From CAZDCD01 sp964503885 (GTDB lineage: Bacteria; Bacteroidota; Bacteroidia; Bacteroidales; UBA10428): a stretch of DNA of 64,000 nucleotides. The position numbers and the translations under genes are program-made. Under the pieces are notes generated by a model. It ran no database searches and was not told the DNA's origin. It saw only the letters and a program-made list of their open reading frames with translations. Of this stretch, positions 37,763 through 46,528 are shown piece after piece. Each line of letters opens with the position of its first letter. Position 1 is the stretch's first letter. The stretch is from NCBI GenBank assembly GCA_964503885.1, contig CAZDCD010000012.1, positions 60,455 through 124,454 on the forward strand. Reading direction: 5' to 3'.

Positions 37763-38485
37763 ATGAAAATAGCACTTCTCGGTTACGGCAAAATGGGCAG
37801 GGAGATCCATCAAATTGCACTTGAAAGGGATCACACCCTGGAACTGATCATAGATATTGATAATCAGTACGATCTGACAGTTGAAAACCTGATGAAAGCC
37901 GAGGTTGCCATTGATTTTTCAGTACCTGCCTCTGCCTATAACAACATTAGTTTATGTTTTGATGCAGGAATTCCTGTAGTATCGGGAACAACCGGCTGGC
38001 TTGATAAGCTTGATGCCATTGTGCAGCGGTGTGAGAAGGAAAACAGAACGTTCTTCTATGCTTCAAACTTCAGCCTGGGAGTTAACATTTTTTTTCACCT
38101 GAACAGGCAACTCGCCAAAATGATGAACGGCTTTCCGGAATATGAAGCGAAAATTAAAGAGATCCACCATGTGCAGAAGCTCGATGCACCCAGCGGAACG
38201 GCAATAACACTGGCAAAGGATATCATCGGTATTCTCGACAGAAAATCGGAATGGGCACTTGGTAAGGCAGCCGATAACAAATCCGTTGTCATTCAGGCAA
38301 TACGTGAAGGATCGGTGCCGGGGACCCATATCATTACCTATGATTCCGAAATCGATTCCTTAGAGATCAGGCATGAGGCAAAAAGCCGCAAAGGTTTTGC
38401 CCTGGGAGCTGTTCTGGCTGCCGAATTCATCAGAAACAGAAAGGGCAGGTATACGATGGATGATTTACTGAAATTTTCCGAATAA
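37763..38485 (+). CDS. dapB: 4-hydroxy-tetrahydrodipicolinate reductase
   Basis: DapB makes tetrahydrodipicolinate for lysine and diaminopimelate. The 240-residue protein has the nucleotide-binding MKIALLGYGKMGREIHQIA, SGTTGW, the catalytic/substrate region EIHHVQKLDAPSGTAITLA and the C-terminal IRHEAKSRKGFALGAV. It lacks the longer insertion of the E. coli enzyme, as is usual in Bacteroidota. I use the ATG at 37763 rather than an upstream TTG because the family starts at MKIALLG. Two signal peptidase genes follow in the same direction. Confidence 0.95.
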   Translation: MKIALLGYGKMGREIHQIALERDHTLELIIDIDNQYDLTVENLMKAEVAIDFSVPASAYNNISLCFDAGIPVVSGTTGWLDKLDAIVQRCEKENRTFFYASNFSLGVNIFFHLNRQLAKMMNGFPEYEAKIKEIHHVQKLDAPSGTAITLAKDIIGILDRKSEWALGKAADNKSVVIQAIREGSVPGTHIITYDSEIDSLEIRHEAKSRKGFALGAVLAAEFIRNRKGRYTMDDLLKFSE

Positions 38486-38496
38486 AATACCGCATC

Positions 38497-39840
38497 TTGT
38501 TCAGGAAAGAACTGTTTAAAAATGCTTACTTCAGGCTCCTTGTCACCTCTGTACTGTATACGTTGTGGGTGATCTGGATGGATAACCTGTGGCTGTTAAT
38601 GGGCCTTCTGTTCATTACCGACTTCTTTATCACCAAACGGGTAAACTGGACGTTCTGGAAAAAACGCAATCACAGCCAAACCGGAAACAATTTCGGCACG
38701 GATATCCTTGATGCGCTTGTTGTGGCTGTCGCAGCGGCTTTCTTTTTAAAGGTATATTTTATAGAAGCCTACACGATCCCAACATCCTCGATGGAAAAAA
38801 CCATTTGTGTGGGCGATTATATTTTCGTGAATAAATTACGGTATGGTCCGAGGTTGCCCAACACTCCCCTTTCCCTTCCTTTCACACACAACACCATTCC
38901 CTTTACCAGGTCTGCACGATCGTATCTAACGTGGATAAAGTTGCCCTACAAACGTCTGCCGGGATTCAGCGATATTAAGAATTTTGACGTGGTGGTTTTT
39001 AATTTTCCCGAAGGGGATACTGTGCTTACCAATTATCCCAAGGAAAACGAAACCTATTATACGCTGATCAGAAAATTCGGAAGTGAATTCGTGAAGAGCA
39101 AATTTAATTATATTGTCAGGCCTGTGGATAAACGGGAGAATTACATTAAAAGATGCATCGGGATACCCGGAGATACCATTGAGATAGTTCATGGTATAGC
39201 CTTTATCAACGGTAAAAAAGAACTGCAGTCGCCGGATATTCAGTACAACTATTTTTTTATCGGCAGCAATAATCTTGACTCATCCTTTTTCAGGCAGCTC
39301 GATATTTCACTGTATGATATAAATTATAACAAGTACAATTCAATATACGAGGTGCCTTTAACTACGCGAAACCTCAGCATCATGAGAGACAAGCCTGAGG
39401 TAAAAGGTATCCGGAAACACGAAAGTATTGATCCTGTGTATTCAGGTTTCCAGATATTTCCGTTCGACAAGAACTATTTGTGGACAGAAGATAATTACGG
39501 TCCGCTTGTTGTTCCGGAAAAAGGGTCAACAGTTCACCTTTCAATTGAAAATATCCCCATCTATGGAAGAATCATCAGTGTATATGAGAACAACAGATTA
39601 AGGATGCAGAATGATTCGATCTTTATCAATGGAAAATATGCTGACATGTATACATTTAAGATGAATTATTATTTCATGCTTGGCGATAACAGGCACAATT
39701 CGAATGATTCCAGGTATTGGGGTTTTGTTCCGGAAGATCATATTATCGGCAAGGCAATGTTCATCTGGCTCTCACTTGATAAAGACCGGCCATTTTTGAA
39801 AAATATTCGGTGGAACCGGATATTTAAAAAGGTAAAGTAA
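38497..39840 (+). CDS. lepB: Signal peptidase I, long Bacteroidota type
   Basis: This enzyme removes signal peptides from exported proteins. The 447-residue protein has two N-terminal membrane segments (~14-42), a third (~70-92), the catalytic Ser98 in PTSSMEK, Lys218 in NYIKRCIGIPGDT and the C-terminal box GDNRHNSNDSRYWGFVPEDH. A large insert separates the motifs, so the protein is about 100-250 residues longer than most LepB. The start is uncertain: TTG at 38497 is the first usable codon and no ATG precedes the first membrane helix. It begins 11 nt after dapB. Confidence 0.93.
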   Translation: MFRKELFKNAYFRLLVTSVLYTLWVIWMDNLWLLMGLLFITDFFITKRVNWTFWKKRNHSQTGNNFGTDILDALVVAVAAAFFLKVYFIEAYTIPTSSMEKTICVGDYIFVNKLRYGPRLPNTPLSLPFTHNTIPFTRSARSYLTWIKLPYKRLPGFSDIKNFDVVVFNFPEGDTVLTNYPKENETYYTLIRKFGSEFVKSKFNYIVRPVDKRENYIKRCIGIPGDTIEIVHGIAFINGKKELQSPDIQYNYFFIGSNNLDSSFFRQLDISLYDINYNKYNSIYEVPLTTRNLSIMRDKPEVKGIRKHESIDPVYSGFQIFPFDKNYLWTEDNYGPLVVPEKGSTVHLSIENIPIYGRIISVYENNRLRMQNDSIFINGKYADMYTFKMNYYFMLGDNRHNSNDSRYWGFVPEDHIIGKAMFIWLSLDKDRPFLKNIRWNRIFKKVK

Positions 39841-39926
39841 ATCGCTGTCCCGGAAAACGTTAAAAATGATTAAAAGAAACAAGAATAAATTGACGATTCC
39901 GCCATTTTATGGCTCACATTATTATA

Positions 39927-39941
39927 TTTGTGATCCACAAA
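39927..39941. promoter_or_regulatory. Palindrome and -7-like boxes upstream of the RDD-peptidase gene
   Basis: TTTGTG-ATC-CACAAA is a perfect 6-bp inverted repeat. TATATTTG (39923-39930) overlaps it and TACCTTTG (39948-39955) follows; both match TAnnTTTG. The site could be an operator over a promoter about 80 nt before the ATG. Confidence 0.4.
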
Positions 39942-40022
39942 AAAGTATACCTTTGCGAATTTATATGAAACCAGCAGAAGAATGGTTGATTTCAGAATAA
40001 CTAAATATAAAGTATTACCATA

Positions 40023-41834
40023 ATGAATACCTGGCGAAACAAGGTGAATCTCGAACCGGCATCAATGAAAAACAGGTCAAGATCGACTGTATCTGACATG
40101 TTCATTTTTCTCATTATTGCCCTGGTAGTAATTGGAATTGATCAGTTCAGTACGATTCACCGGATCCTGATCTTAGGTTCATATTTTCTGATCATACTTC
40201 CCTTCTGTGTATCGTTACTGGGAGGTAGCCCGGGACATTATACCGTTAACCTAAGGGTTCGAAGGTACGACGATTATGAAAAGAACATACCTTTCCTGTC
40301 TGTATATACCCGTCTGGCACTAATAATTGCCAGTTATTTTGTGGGTATTTTTAATTTAGGAGGTAAAAAAAACATACTCTATGATAAGATCAGCAATTCA
40401 ACTGTGGTTGAGATAAAAGGTGATCTGGCAGATGAGGAGATAACCGCGCTGAAGCAACGTTCGGCAAGGTTTGGATTCGCGGTTGCATCGGTTATTTACA
40501 TTGCATGGGTAATATGGTTACAGAACTACTGGTTTTTATTCGGTCTGGTGATCATTTATGATGTCTACATTTCCAAAAAGGTAAACTGGAGCTTCTGGAA
40601 AAGACGCGACGGTAAAAACAGTACTTTTATAGAATGGCTTGATGCCCTTATATTTGCAGTTATAGCTGTTACCCTTATAAACATTTTTCTGTTTCAGAAC
40701 TATAAGATACCGACAGGCTCCATGGAAAAATCCCTACTCATCGGAGACCACTTATATGTGAGCAAAGTCGCCTATGGCCCCAGGATCCCCAATACACCTC
40801 TTGCTTTTCCTTTTTCACAGCATACCCTGCCGTTAACCGAAAAAACCAAATCGTATGTCGAATGGATTAAGCTTCCTTATAAGCGGCTGAAGGGATTTGG
40901 TAAGATAAAACGCGATGATGTGGTGGTTTTTAATTTCCCCGCCGGCGATACCGTGGTAATACAAAATCAGGCTACAAGCTATTATTCGATAGTCAGGGAT
41001 TCTGCCCATCTGCTGGAGCAGATTGATAACTATTACGGCCGGCCTCAGAAAGAATTTGATCAATACTATGCGATTGCCCGTAATCATATCTGGAAACGAT
41101 TTGATATCGTTGTCCGTCCGGTTGACAGAAGAGACAATTATATTAAAAGGTGCGTGGCGATACCAGGTGACACACTGCAAATAATCGATGCCAAAGTACT
41201 TGTCAACGGAAAGCCCCAACCCTACATTCCCGGTGTACAATTTTATTACAATATCCTGGTGAAGGGAAATTCACAGATCACAGACCGTGTACTTGAACGC
41301 CTGGGAATAGATGACTACCGCAGGTTTCCCGGAACACCCCATGTGCATGCTGCCCTCACACAGGAAAACCTTGAAAAGATCAGGAACTTCCCGAATGTAA
41401 TTGAGGTGGAAAGAGATAAACGTATAGGAGATACCTATGATTACAATATCTTTCCGAGCGATACGGCATACCGTTGGACCCTGGATAATTACGGACCGAT
41501 CTTTGTCCCGGGAAAAGGAATTACCATTGACATAAATCTGCATAACCTTCCATTGTACCGGAGGATCATTGGCTATTATGACCATAACGTGCTGAAGGTA
41601 GAGGACGGTAAGATATATATCAACGACAAGGAAGCGCATAAATATACGTTTAAAATGAACTATTACTGGATGATGGGAGATAACCGGCACAGCAGCCTAG
41701 ATTCCAGGTTCTGGGGATTTGTACCGGAAGATCATGTTGTCGGAAAACCAAAATTCGTTTGGCTTTCACTCGATAAAAATAAGTCCTTCCCGAGAAACAT
41801 CAGGCTCAACAGGATGTTTATGGGGATTAAATAA
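40023..41834 (+). CDS. RDD membrane domain fused to signal peptidase I
   Basis: This 603-residue protein has an extra N-terminal RDD domain (~20-132; GGSPGHYTVNLRVRRYDD, then LYDKISNSTVVEI) with two or three membrane helices. A complete signal peptidase I follows that parallels the preceding paralogue: helix around 150-180, a further helix near 205-225, Ser233 in PTGSMEK, Lys375 in NYIKRCVAIPGDT and the GDNRHSSLDSRFWGFVPEDH box. All catalytic residues are present. RDD domains are small membrane modules of unclear function, so a role in substrate choice or placement is speculation. It is 182 nt after the first lepB, with its own promoter region. Confidence 0.9.
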   Translation: MNTWRNKVNLEPASMKNRSRSTVSDMFIFLIIALVVIGIDQFSTIHRILILGSYFLIILPFCVSLLGGSPGHYTVNLRVRRYDDYEKNIPFLSVYTRLALIIASYFVGIFNLGGKKNILYDKISNSTVVEIKGDLADEEITALKQRSARFGFAVASVIYIAWVIWLQNYWFLFGLVIIYDVYISKKVNWSFWKRRDGKNSTFIEWLDALIFAVIAVTLINIFLFQNYKIPTGSMEKSLLIGDHLYVSKVAYGPRIPNTPLAFPFSQHTLPLTEKTKSYVEWIKLPYKRLKGFGKIKRDDVVVFNFPAGDTVVIQNQATSYYSIVRDSAHLLEQIDNYYGRPQKEFDQYYAIARNHIWKRFDIVVRPVDRRDNYIKRCVAIPGDTLQIIDAKVLVNGKPQPYIPGVQFYYNILVKGNSQITDRVLERLGIDDYRRFPGTPHVHAALTQENLEKIRNFPNVIEVERDKRIGDTYDYNIFPSDTAYRWTLDNYGPIFVPGKGITIDINLHNLPLYRRIIGYYDHNVLKVEDGKIYINDKEAHKYTFKMNYYWMMGDNRHSSLDSRFWGFVPEDHVVGKPKFVWLSLDKNKSFPRNIRLNRMFMGIK

Positions 41835-42013
41835 TCCACAGGATCTATTACGTTTTTTTGTAATTAGTGTAAAAATGTGTAATATGTTCTATGTTTTTGC
41901 ATAGTGACACATCTTGAGTGATAAGGGTATTTAGTATGTGTTCCAGGGGTTCCAAAAATCACAAAGGCTAGATGTAATGAAAGTTTTATTCCCGGATAAT
42001 AAATATTTTGAAA

Positions 42014-42409
42014 ATGTCCACAATTACCAGGTTTGAAGATTTGGAAATCTGGAAACTTGCCAGAGAAATCAACATCGAAATACATTTATATACAAAGAAC
42101 CTTCCTTTTAAAACAGACTTTCCATTAATCGATCAGATAAAGCGCCCGAGCGGTTCAATTATGGATAATATAGCCGAAGGATATGAAAGAGATGGAATTA
42201 AAGAGTTTATTCAATTCTTATCCTACTCCAAAGGATCCGCAGGCGAAACACGCTCTCAACTGCATAGAACACTTGATTTTGTGTATATAACCCTTGATCA
42301 GCTTAATGCAGTTCAGCTAAAATTATTACAGTTAAGTGCAAAAATTCAGAATCTGATCACTTACCTTAAGAAATCCGGATATAAAGGCAATAAGTTCAAA
42401 TCAATTTAA
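42014..42409 (+). CDS. Four-helix-bundle protein, S23/IVS-encoded family
   Basis: The 131-residue product matches the four-helix-bundle family known from 23S rRNA intervening sequences: FEDLEIWKLAREINIEI, QIKRPSGSIMDNIAEGYERDG, EFIQFLSYSKGSAGETRSQL and a final helix. Related proteins in diversity-generating retroelements (Avd) bind nucleic acid, but none of that machinery is visible. The ATG at 42014 is preferred to a TTG two codons upstream. It stands alone between the peptidase gene and a 9-bp repeat array. Confidence 0.88.
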   Translation: MSTITRFEDLEIWKLAREINIEIHLYTKNLPFKTDFPLIDQIKRPSGSIMDNIAEGYERDGIKEFIQFLSYSKGSAGETRSQLHRTLDFVYITLDQLNAVQLKLLQLSAKIQNLITYLKKSGYKGNKFKSI

Positions 42410-42482
42410 TTCTTCCCAAACGCTAAAAGATGGTCACTTTATAATCCCTGACAACATACAACATCAGGAACGAATATAAAAC

Positions 42483-42581
42483 CCCTGTAAAACCTGAAAC
42501 ACCTGGAACACTTGAAACTCCTGTAACTCCTGAAATCCATATAACCCTTGAAACGCCTGTAACTCCTGGAACCTTTGTAAC
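42483..42581. repeat. Minisatellite of eleven 9-bp units
   Basis: Eleven consecutive 9-mers follow the pattern nCCTGnAAC without any indel: CCCTGTAAA, ACCTGAAAC, ACCTGGAAC, ACTTGAAAC, TCCTGTAAC, TCCTGAAAT, CCATATAAC, CCTTGAAAC, GCCTGTAAC, TCCTGGAAC, CTTTGTAAC. Copies vary mainly at positions 1 and 6. The array lies in the intergenic gap between convergent genes. Confidence 0.85.
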
Positions 42582-42595
42582 CCCCGAGCAAAAAA

Positions 42596-44167
42596 CTAAA
42601 ACGGAAAATCCTCCGGTTCATCGATCTTCAGTTTCTCAAACTCGGGTGACCTGGCATTTTTATGTTCTTTGTTCCCATCCACATAGATAGCACGGAAAGG
42701 TCTCACCGGACAGGCAAATTCGCACGCCCCGCAACCAACACAATAGCCCGGATGGGTTTCGGGTATGGTCAGCCCGTCTTTAAAGGGTACCATCCGCACA
42801 GCCTGGGTCGGACAGTGCTCTGAACACGAGCCACATGCCGTGTGGTTGGTATGTACCACACAATTGTCAATAATGAATTTCACTCTCCCGGTCTGCGTTA
42901 GCTTCTTTGCTTCTGTGGTAAGCGACAAAATTGCCCCGGTTGGACATACCTCGCCACATTTTGTGCATTCATAATTGCAGTAGCTGGTGTGAAAATCCAT
43001 GTGTGGGATCATCATACCGGTAAAGCCATATTCCAGGAAAGAAGGTTGCAGAACATGGGTCGGACAAACTGAAATGCATAAATGGCAGGCTGTGCAATAC
43101 TCTTTAAAATGCCTAATACCTAACGAACCGGGAGGTGTTACGGGAAATTCTTTGTTTTCGGGCACCGGTAAATTGCTCTTCTTGTTGGTACTTATTGCAT
43201 GTGTACTTGTTCCTTTCGACAAACCGGCAATTCCAAGCATATAAATTAAGGAGCGGGAAAGGAATGCTCTTTTTGAATGGTCGGTAGTATTCATGTCCAT
43301 ATCAGGCTTACACTTCATCACGTTATGGTACCTGATACTATCCGAATCACAGGAACGTATGCAGTTGAAACAGGCGACACACCTGTCGAAATCAACATTA
43401 AGCGTTTTTATATTTATGCAGCCAGACTTGCATACAGCTATACAATTACCACATTTAGTGCAGCTTACGTTGTCAATTTTTATTTTGAACACCGAAACCT
43501 TTGACAGCAAACCGAGAGCAGTACCTACCGGGCATACCGTATTGCAGAACAGCCGCCCGTGAAATGCCGACATCCAGAAAACCAGTATAAGTAAGCCTGA
43601 AGGGAACCAAAGCGTAGCCCAATGAATTTTTTTATAGGTTACAGGGTATATACTATAGACGCCAAATTTTTCAAGAATAAAGGCAAGCACATTATTCAGC
43701 CCGACAACAACAGGACGGATGAGATCGCCGGATATGCGCCCGAAATTACTGTATGGGTCGAGCAGGTTGACCAGGAACATACTGCCTGCGAGCAACAGAA
43801 TAAGGGGTAATGCCAGGAATACATACCTCAAAAGCCCATGTGAAGCGGATCTTTTGTATCTCTTTCTGATTTTCAGTTTTTTCGATATATACGAAAATAT
43901 ATCCTGCAGTATCCCCAACGGACATACGGTGGAACAATACACTCTTCCGGATACGACTGTAACAAGAATGATCACGACAAAACCCGCAGCAGCCAAACCG
44001 GCTATCTGAATGAATTTAATCAGCGATGGAATAAATTGCAGGTAAAGAATGGTATGGTGCCATGATTCCGGAACCAGTTCACGAAAATCGATAAAGAGCG
44101 CTATAGTTGCGACAAAGAATAGCAATGAGATAACCAGCCTTAGCGCTTTAAGGTTTCTCTGAAACAT
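42596..44167 (-). CDS. Membrane polyferredoxin, NapH/MauN-like
   Basis: This 523-residue protein has about five membrane helices in the N-terminal half with the paired Cys motifs of NapH-type proteins (YCSTVCPLGIL and FCNTVCPVGTALG). Several 4Fe-4S clusters follow: CTKCGNCIAVCKSGC, CVACFNCIRSCD, CTACHLCISVCP, CTKCGEVCP, CGSCSEHCP and CVGCGACEFACP. It is likely an inner-membrane electron conduit. It begins 6 nt after the DUF362 gene, so the two probably act together. Donor and acceptor are unknown. Confidence 0.9.
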   Translation of the reverse strand: MFQRNLKALRLVISLLFFVATIALFIDFRELVPESWHHTILYLQFIPSLIKFIQIAGLAAAGFVVIILVTVVSGRVYCSTVCPLGILQDIFSYISKKLKIRKRYKRSASHGLLRYVFLALPLILLLAGSMFLVNLLDPYSNFGRISGDLIRPVVVGLNNVLAFILEKFGVYSIYPVTYKKIHWATLWFPSGLLILVFWMSAFHGRLFCNTVCPVGTALGLLSKVSVFKIKIDNVSCTKCGNCIAVCKSGCINIKTLNVDFDRCVACFNCIRSCDSDSIRYHNVMKCKPDMDMNTTDHSKRAFLSRSLIYMLGIAGLSKGTSTHAISTNKKSNLPVPENKEFPVTPPGSLGIRHFKEYCTACHLCISVCPTHVLQPSFLEYGFTGMMIPHMDFHTSYCNYECTKCGEVCPTGAILSLTTEAKKLTQTGRVKFIIDNCVVHTNHTACGSCSEHCPTQAVRMVPFKDGLTIPETHPGYCVGCGACEFACPVRPFRAIYVDGNKEHKNARSPEFEKLKIDEPEDFPF

Positions 44168-44173
44168 GATATG

Positions 44174-45097
44174 CTAAATTGCAATCCGTTGGATCCTTAG
44201 TTTTTCAAGATCAGTTGTACCTGCGCCAAGCTGTTCGGCAAGAGGGATATGTTTCACATCTTCGGGCTTAATTCCAAAAACCTTAACTGCAGCTGTATCC
44301 GCCGCAACGATATCTGTACAGAGTATCTGGTATTTCATTTCTACAATATCCTGAATTGAAACTCCTCTCGGACCGTTACGTTTCATAACCCGGTATGCAT
44401 CGACCACATTCAGGTCGGGTTTACGATAGGTGGCAAAATCTGCAATGCACTGCTGAAGATCGGTGTTATGCCAATAACCTCTGTCCCATACAATTCCCAT
44501 TAGATTTTTCATTGCAATGGTCATATTAGCCCCGCCATGTGTTTTGAGTATGGGAACATTGATGAACACATCAGATTGCAGGATCAGTTCATGAACCTTT
44601 GCAGTTTTCAATACCTTTCCCTTTGTGATCTGTACCTGCTGGTAGTGGCTTTCGCTCTTGCCGGTAACCATAGTAGCACCGGCTTTTTTTGCAGCATCTT
44701 CAATCCCGCTGTTCTTATAACACCGTGTCCATTCATTTACCGTATTATCAAAAACATACACTGCTTTTGCCCCGGAATTCAGGCAGTGCTCTATTATTCT
44801 TCCTACCAGTTCGGGATTTGTATCTGCGGCAAGTTCGGGTTTGCTGTCCCAGCCGATATTTGGTTTTACAACTACTGTCTGGTTCTTCTTTACAAAAGCT
44901 GACATACCTCCCATCGCAGCAATGGCCTTATCAAACATCGCGGCCGGTGAACCTCCCTTTACCGCCACCAGGTCATAAGGGATCAATAGCTCATTATCTT
45001 CTGTATGAAGTAAGTTTCCGGCTTTGATCATCGAAAACCCTGTTCCCGCAATCAGTCCGGCACCCGCTGATTTGATAATGAAATCTCTCCTGTTCAT
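44174..45097 (-). CDS. Tat-exported DUF362 protein
   Basis: This 307-residue protein begins with a twin-arginine signal (MNRRDFIIKSAGAGLIAGTG) and belongs to DUF362: VVKPNIGWDSKPELAADTNPE, VFINVPILKTHG and TIAMKNLMGIVWDRGYWH. Family members are often linked with ferredoxin modules, and here a polyferredoxin gene follows after 6 nt. The Tat signal suggests export folded, perhaps with a cofactor, although the protein has few Cys. The ATG at 45097 replaces an upstream TTG because it places the RR motif at residues 3-4. Confidence 0.9.
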   Translation of the reverse strand: MNRRDFIIKSAGAGLIAGTGFSMIKAGNLLHTEDNELLIPYDLVAVKGGSPAAMFDKAIAAMGGMSAFVKKNQTVVVKPNIGWDSKPELAADTNPELVGRIIEHCLNSGAKAVYVFDNTVNEWTRCYKNSGIEDAAKKAGATMVTGKSESHYQQVQITKGKVLKTAKVHELILQSDVFINVPILKTHGGANMTIAMKNLMGIVWDRGYWHNTDLQQCIADFATYRKPDLNVVDAYRVMKRNGPRGVSIQDIVEMKYQILCTDIVAADTAAVKVFGIKPEDVKHIPLAEQLGAGTTDLEKLRIQRIAI

Positions 45098-45331
45098 TTC
45101 ATCAAAAATTATGGTTGTAAACAAATTTAACGACGAATACTATTTTTTTATACACCGGAATACCAAGAAATCAATTATACTGGCAATTTGAAACCAGTCT
45201 AAATAATTCCACTGGATAAATGATCCAAATGATCCTGCAGAACGCTGGCGATTAAACCCCCGTCTCCCCCGCGAAATTCATCAATTTGTCTTATTTTAGC
45301 TGACTGGTTGAACCACAGAAATCGCATCGGA

Positions 45332-46528
45332 ATGAAAATTTTATATTACGATTGTTTTGCGGGTATCTCAGGGGATATGAACCTGGGAGCCATGATCGAC
45401 CTGGGTGTCGGGGAGGATTTTGTAATCCGTGAGCTGGGCAAACTGGGGTTGGACGATTTTTCAGTGAGGTTCGAAAAGAAACAGAAGATGGGCATTACCG
45501 GGACTAGGGCAGTGGTTGAGGTCTCTGGTCATCAACATCAACACCATAATCATCACAGGACCTTTGCCGATATTAAAACGATTATCGGGAAAAGTTTTCT
45601 CAGCGATACAGTGAAGGCTCTCGCCATAAATATCTTTTCCAGGATTGCCAATGCGGAAGCCAAAATTCACAACATACCCGTCGAAGAAATTCACTTTCAT
45701 GAGATCGGAGCTATTGATTCCATTGTGGATATCGTGGGTGCAGCCATCTGCATCGACAGCTTAAAACCCGACAAGATCATGTCTTCAACTATTGAGCTCG
45801 GTGGCGGGTTCGTTACCTGTGCGCATGGAGTATTTCCTGTTCCGGCACCTGCAACAGCCGAAATCCTCAGAGACATTCCTGTTAAATCAGGTGTGGCTCA
45901 GGCTGAGACCACAACACCTACCGGAGCTGCCATACTTGCAGAATGTGTAAATGAATTTACAGACATTATGCGTTTTTCCATAGATAAAATCGGGTACGGC
46001 CTGGGCGAAAGGGATCTTCCGGTCCCTAACGTGCTCAGGGCATATCTGGGAAGTACAGGTGAATCCGGAGATACCGAGCACGAAGATGCTATTATAGCCG
46101 AATGCAATCTCGATGACATGAATCCTGAAATGTATGATTATATTTTCGACGTGCTCTTTAAATCGGGTGCAAATGATGTATTTATCACTCCGATTATCAT
46201 GAAAAAGTCACGACCTGCAGTTACATTAAGTGCACTGTGCAATGAAAAGACACTCCCGGGTATAGAGAAAATCCTGTTTACCGAGACGTCCACCCTGGGA
46301 ATAAGAAAATATAAAGTGGATAAAGAGATGCTTGTACGAAAATCCAGAAAAATAAAAACACCCTATGGTGATGTAAACCTTAAAATGGCATTTCTCAGCG
46401 GTAAACTGGTTAAATCAAAGCCCGAATACGACGACTGCCTGAAAATAGCCAGGGAACAGAATATTTCGCTGTCAGCCTTATATACTATGATTAACAAATT
46501 GATTATTAAAGATCTGGATGAAAAATGA
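45332..46528 (+). CDS. larC: Nickel insertion protein LarC for the nickel pincer cofactor
   Basis: LarC inserts nickel into the pyridinium bis-thiocarboxylate made by LarB and LarE. The 398-residue protein starts MKILYYDCFAGISGDMNLGA, has a His-rich metal segment (HQHQHHNHH, ~67-75), EIHFHEIGAIDSIVDIVGAA, ETTTPTGAAIL and NLDDMNPEMYDYIFD. It is a single frame, whereas larC in Lactobacillus is split and joined by frameshifting. The ATG at 45332 is chosen over a TTG upstream. It overlaps larE by 4 nt. Confidence 0.95.
   Translation: MKILYYDCFAGISGDMNLGAMIDLGVGEDFVIRELGKLGLDDFSVRFEKKQKMGITGTRAVVEVSGHQHQHHNHHRTFADIKTIIGKSFLSDTVKALAINIFSRIANAEAKIHNIPVEEIHFHEIGAIDSIVDIVGAAICIDSLKPDKIMSSTIELGGGFVTCAHGVFPVPAPATAEILRDIPVKSGVAQAETTTPTGAAILAECVNEFTDIMRFSIDKIGYGLGERDLPVPNVLRAYLGSTGESGDTEHEDAIIAECNLDDMNPEMYDYIFDVLFKSGANDVFITPIIMKKSRPAVTLSALCNEKTLPGIEKILFTETSTLGIRKYKVDKEMLVRKSRKIKTPYGDVNLKMAFLSGKLVKSKPEYDDCLKIAREQNISLSALYTMINKLIIKDLDEK

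Noticed and set aside
41835..42007. ATTAC-T-run-GTAAT stem after the RDD-peptidase gene as a terminator
   Set aside because: The stem is only 5 bp and the T-run is in the loop rather than after the stem.
42014..42581. Diversity-generating retroelement suggested by the four-helix-bundle protein
   Set aside because: No reverse transcriptase, template repeat or variable repeat is present nearby.
42439..42621. 60-codon minus-strand frame beside the polyferredoxin gene
   Set aside because: It is open because the 9-bp array has no stop in that frame; it looks like a repeat by-product.
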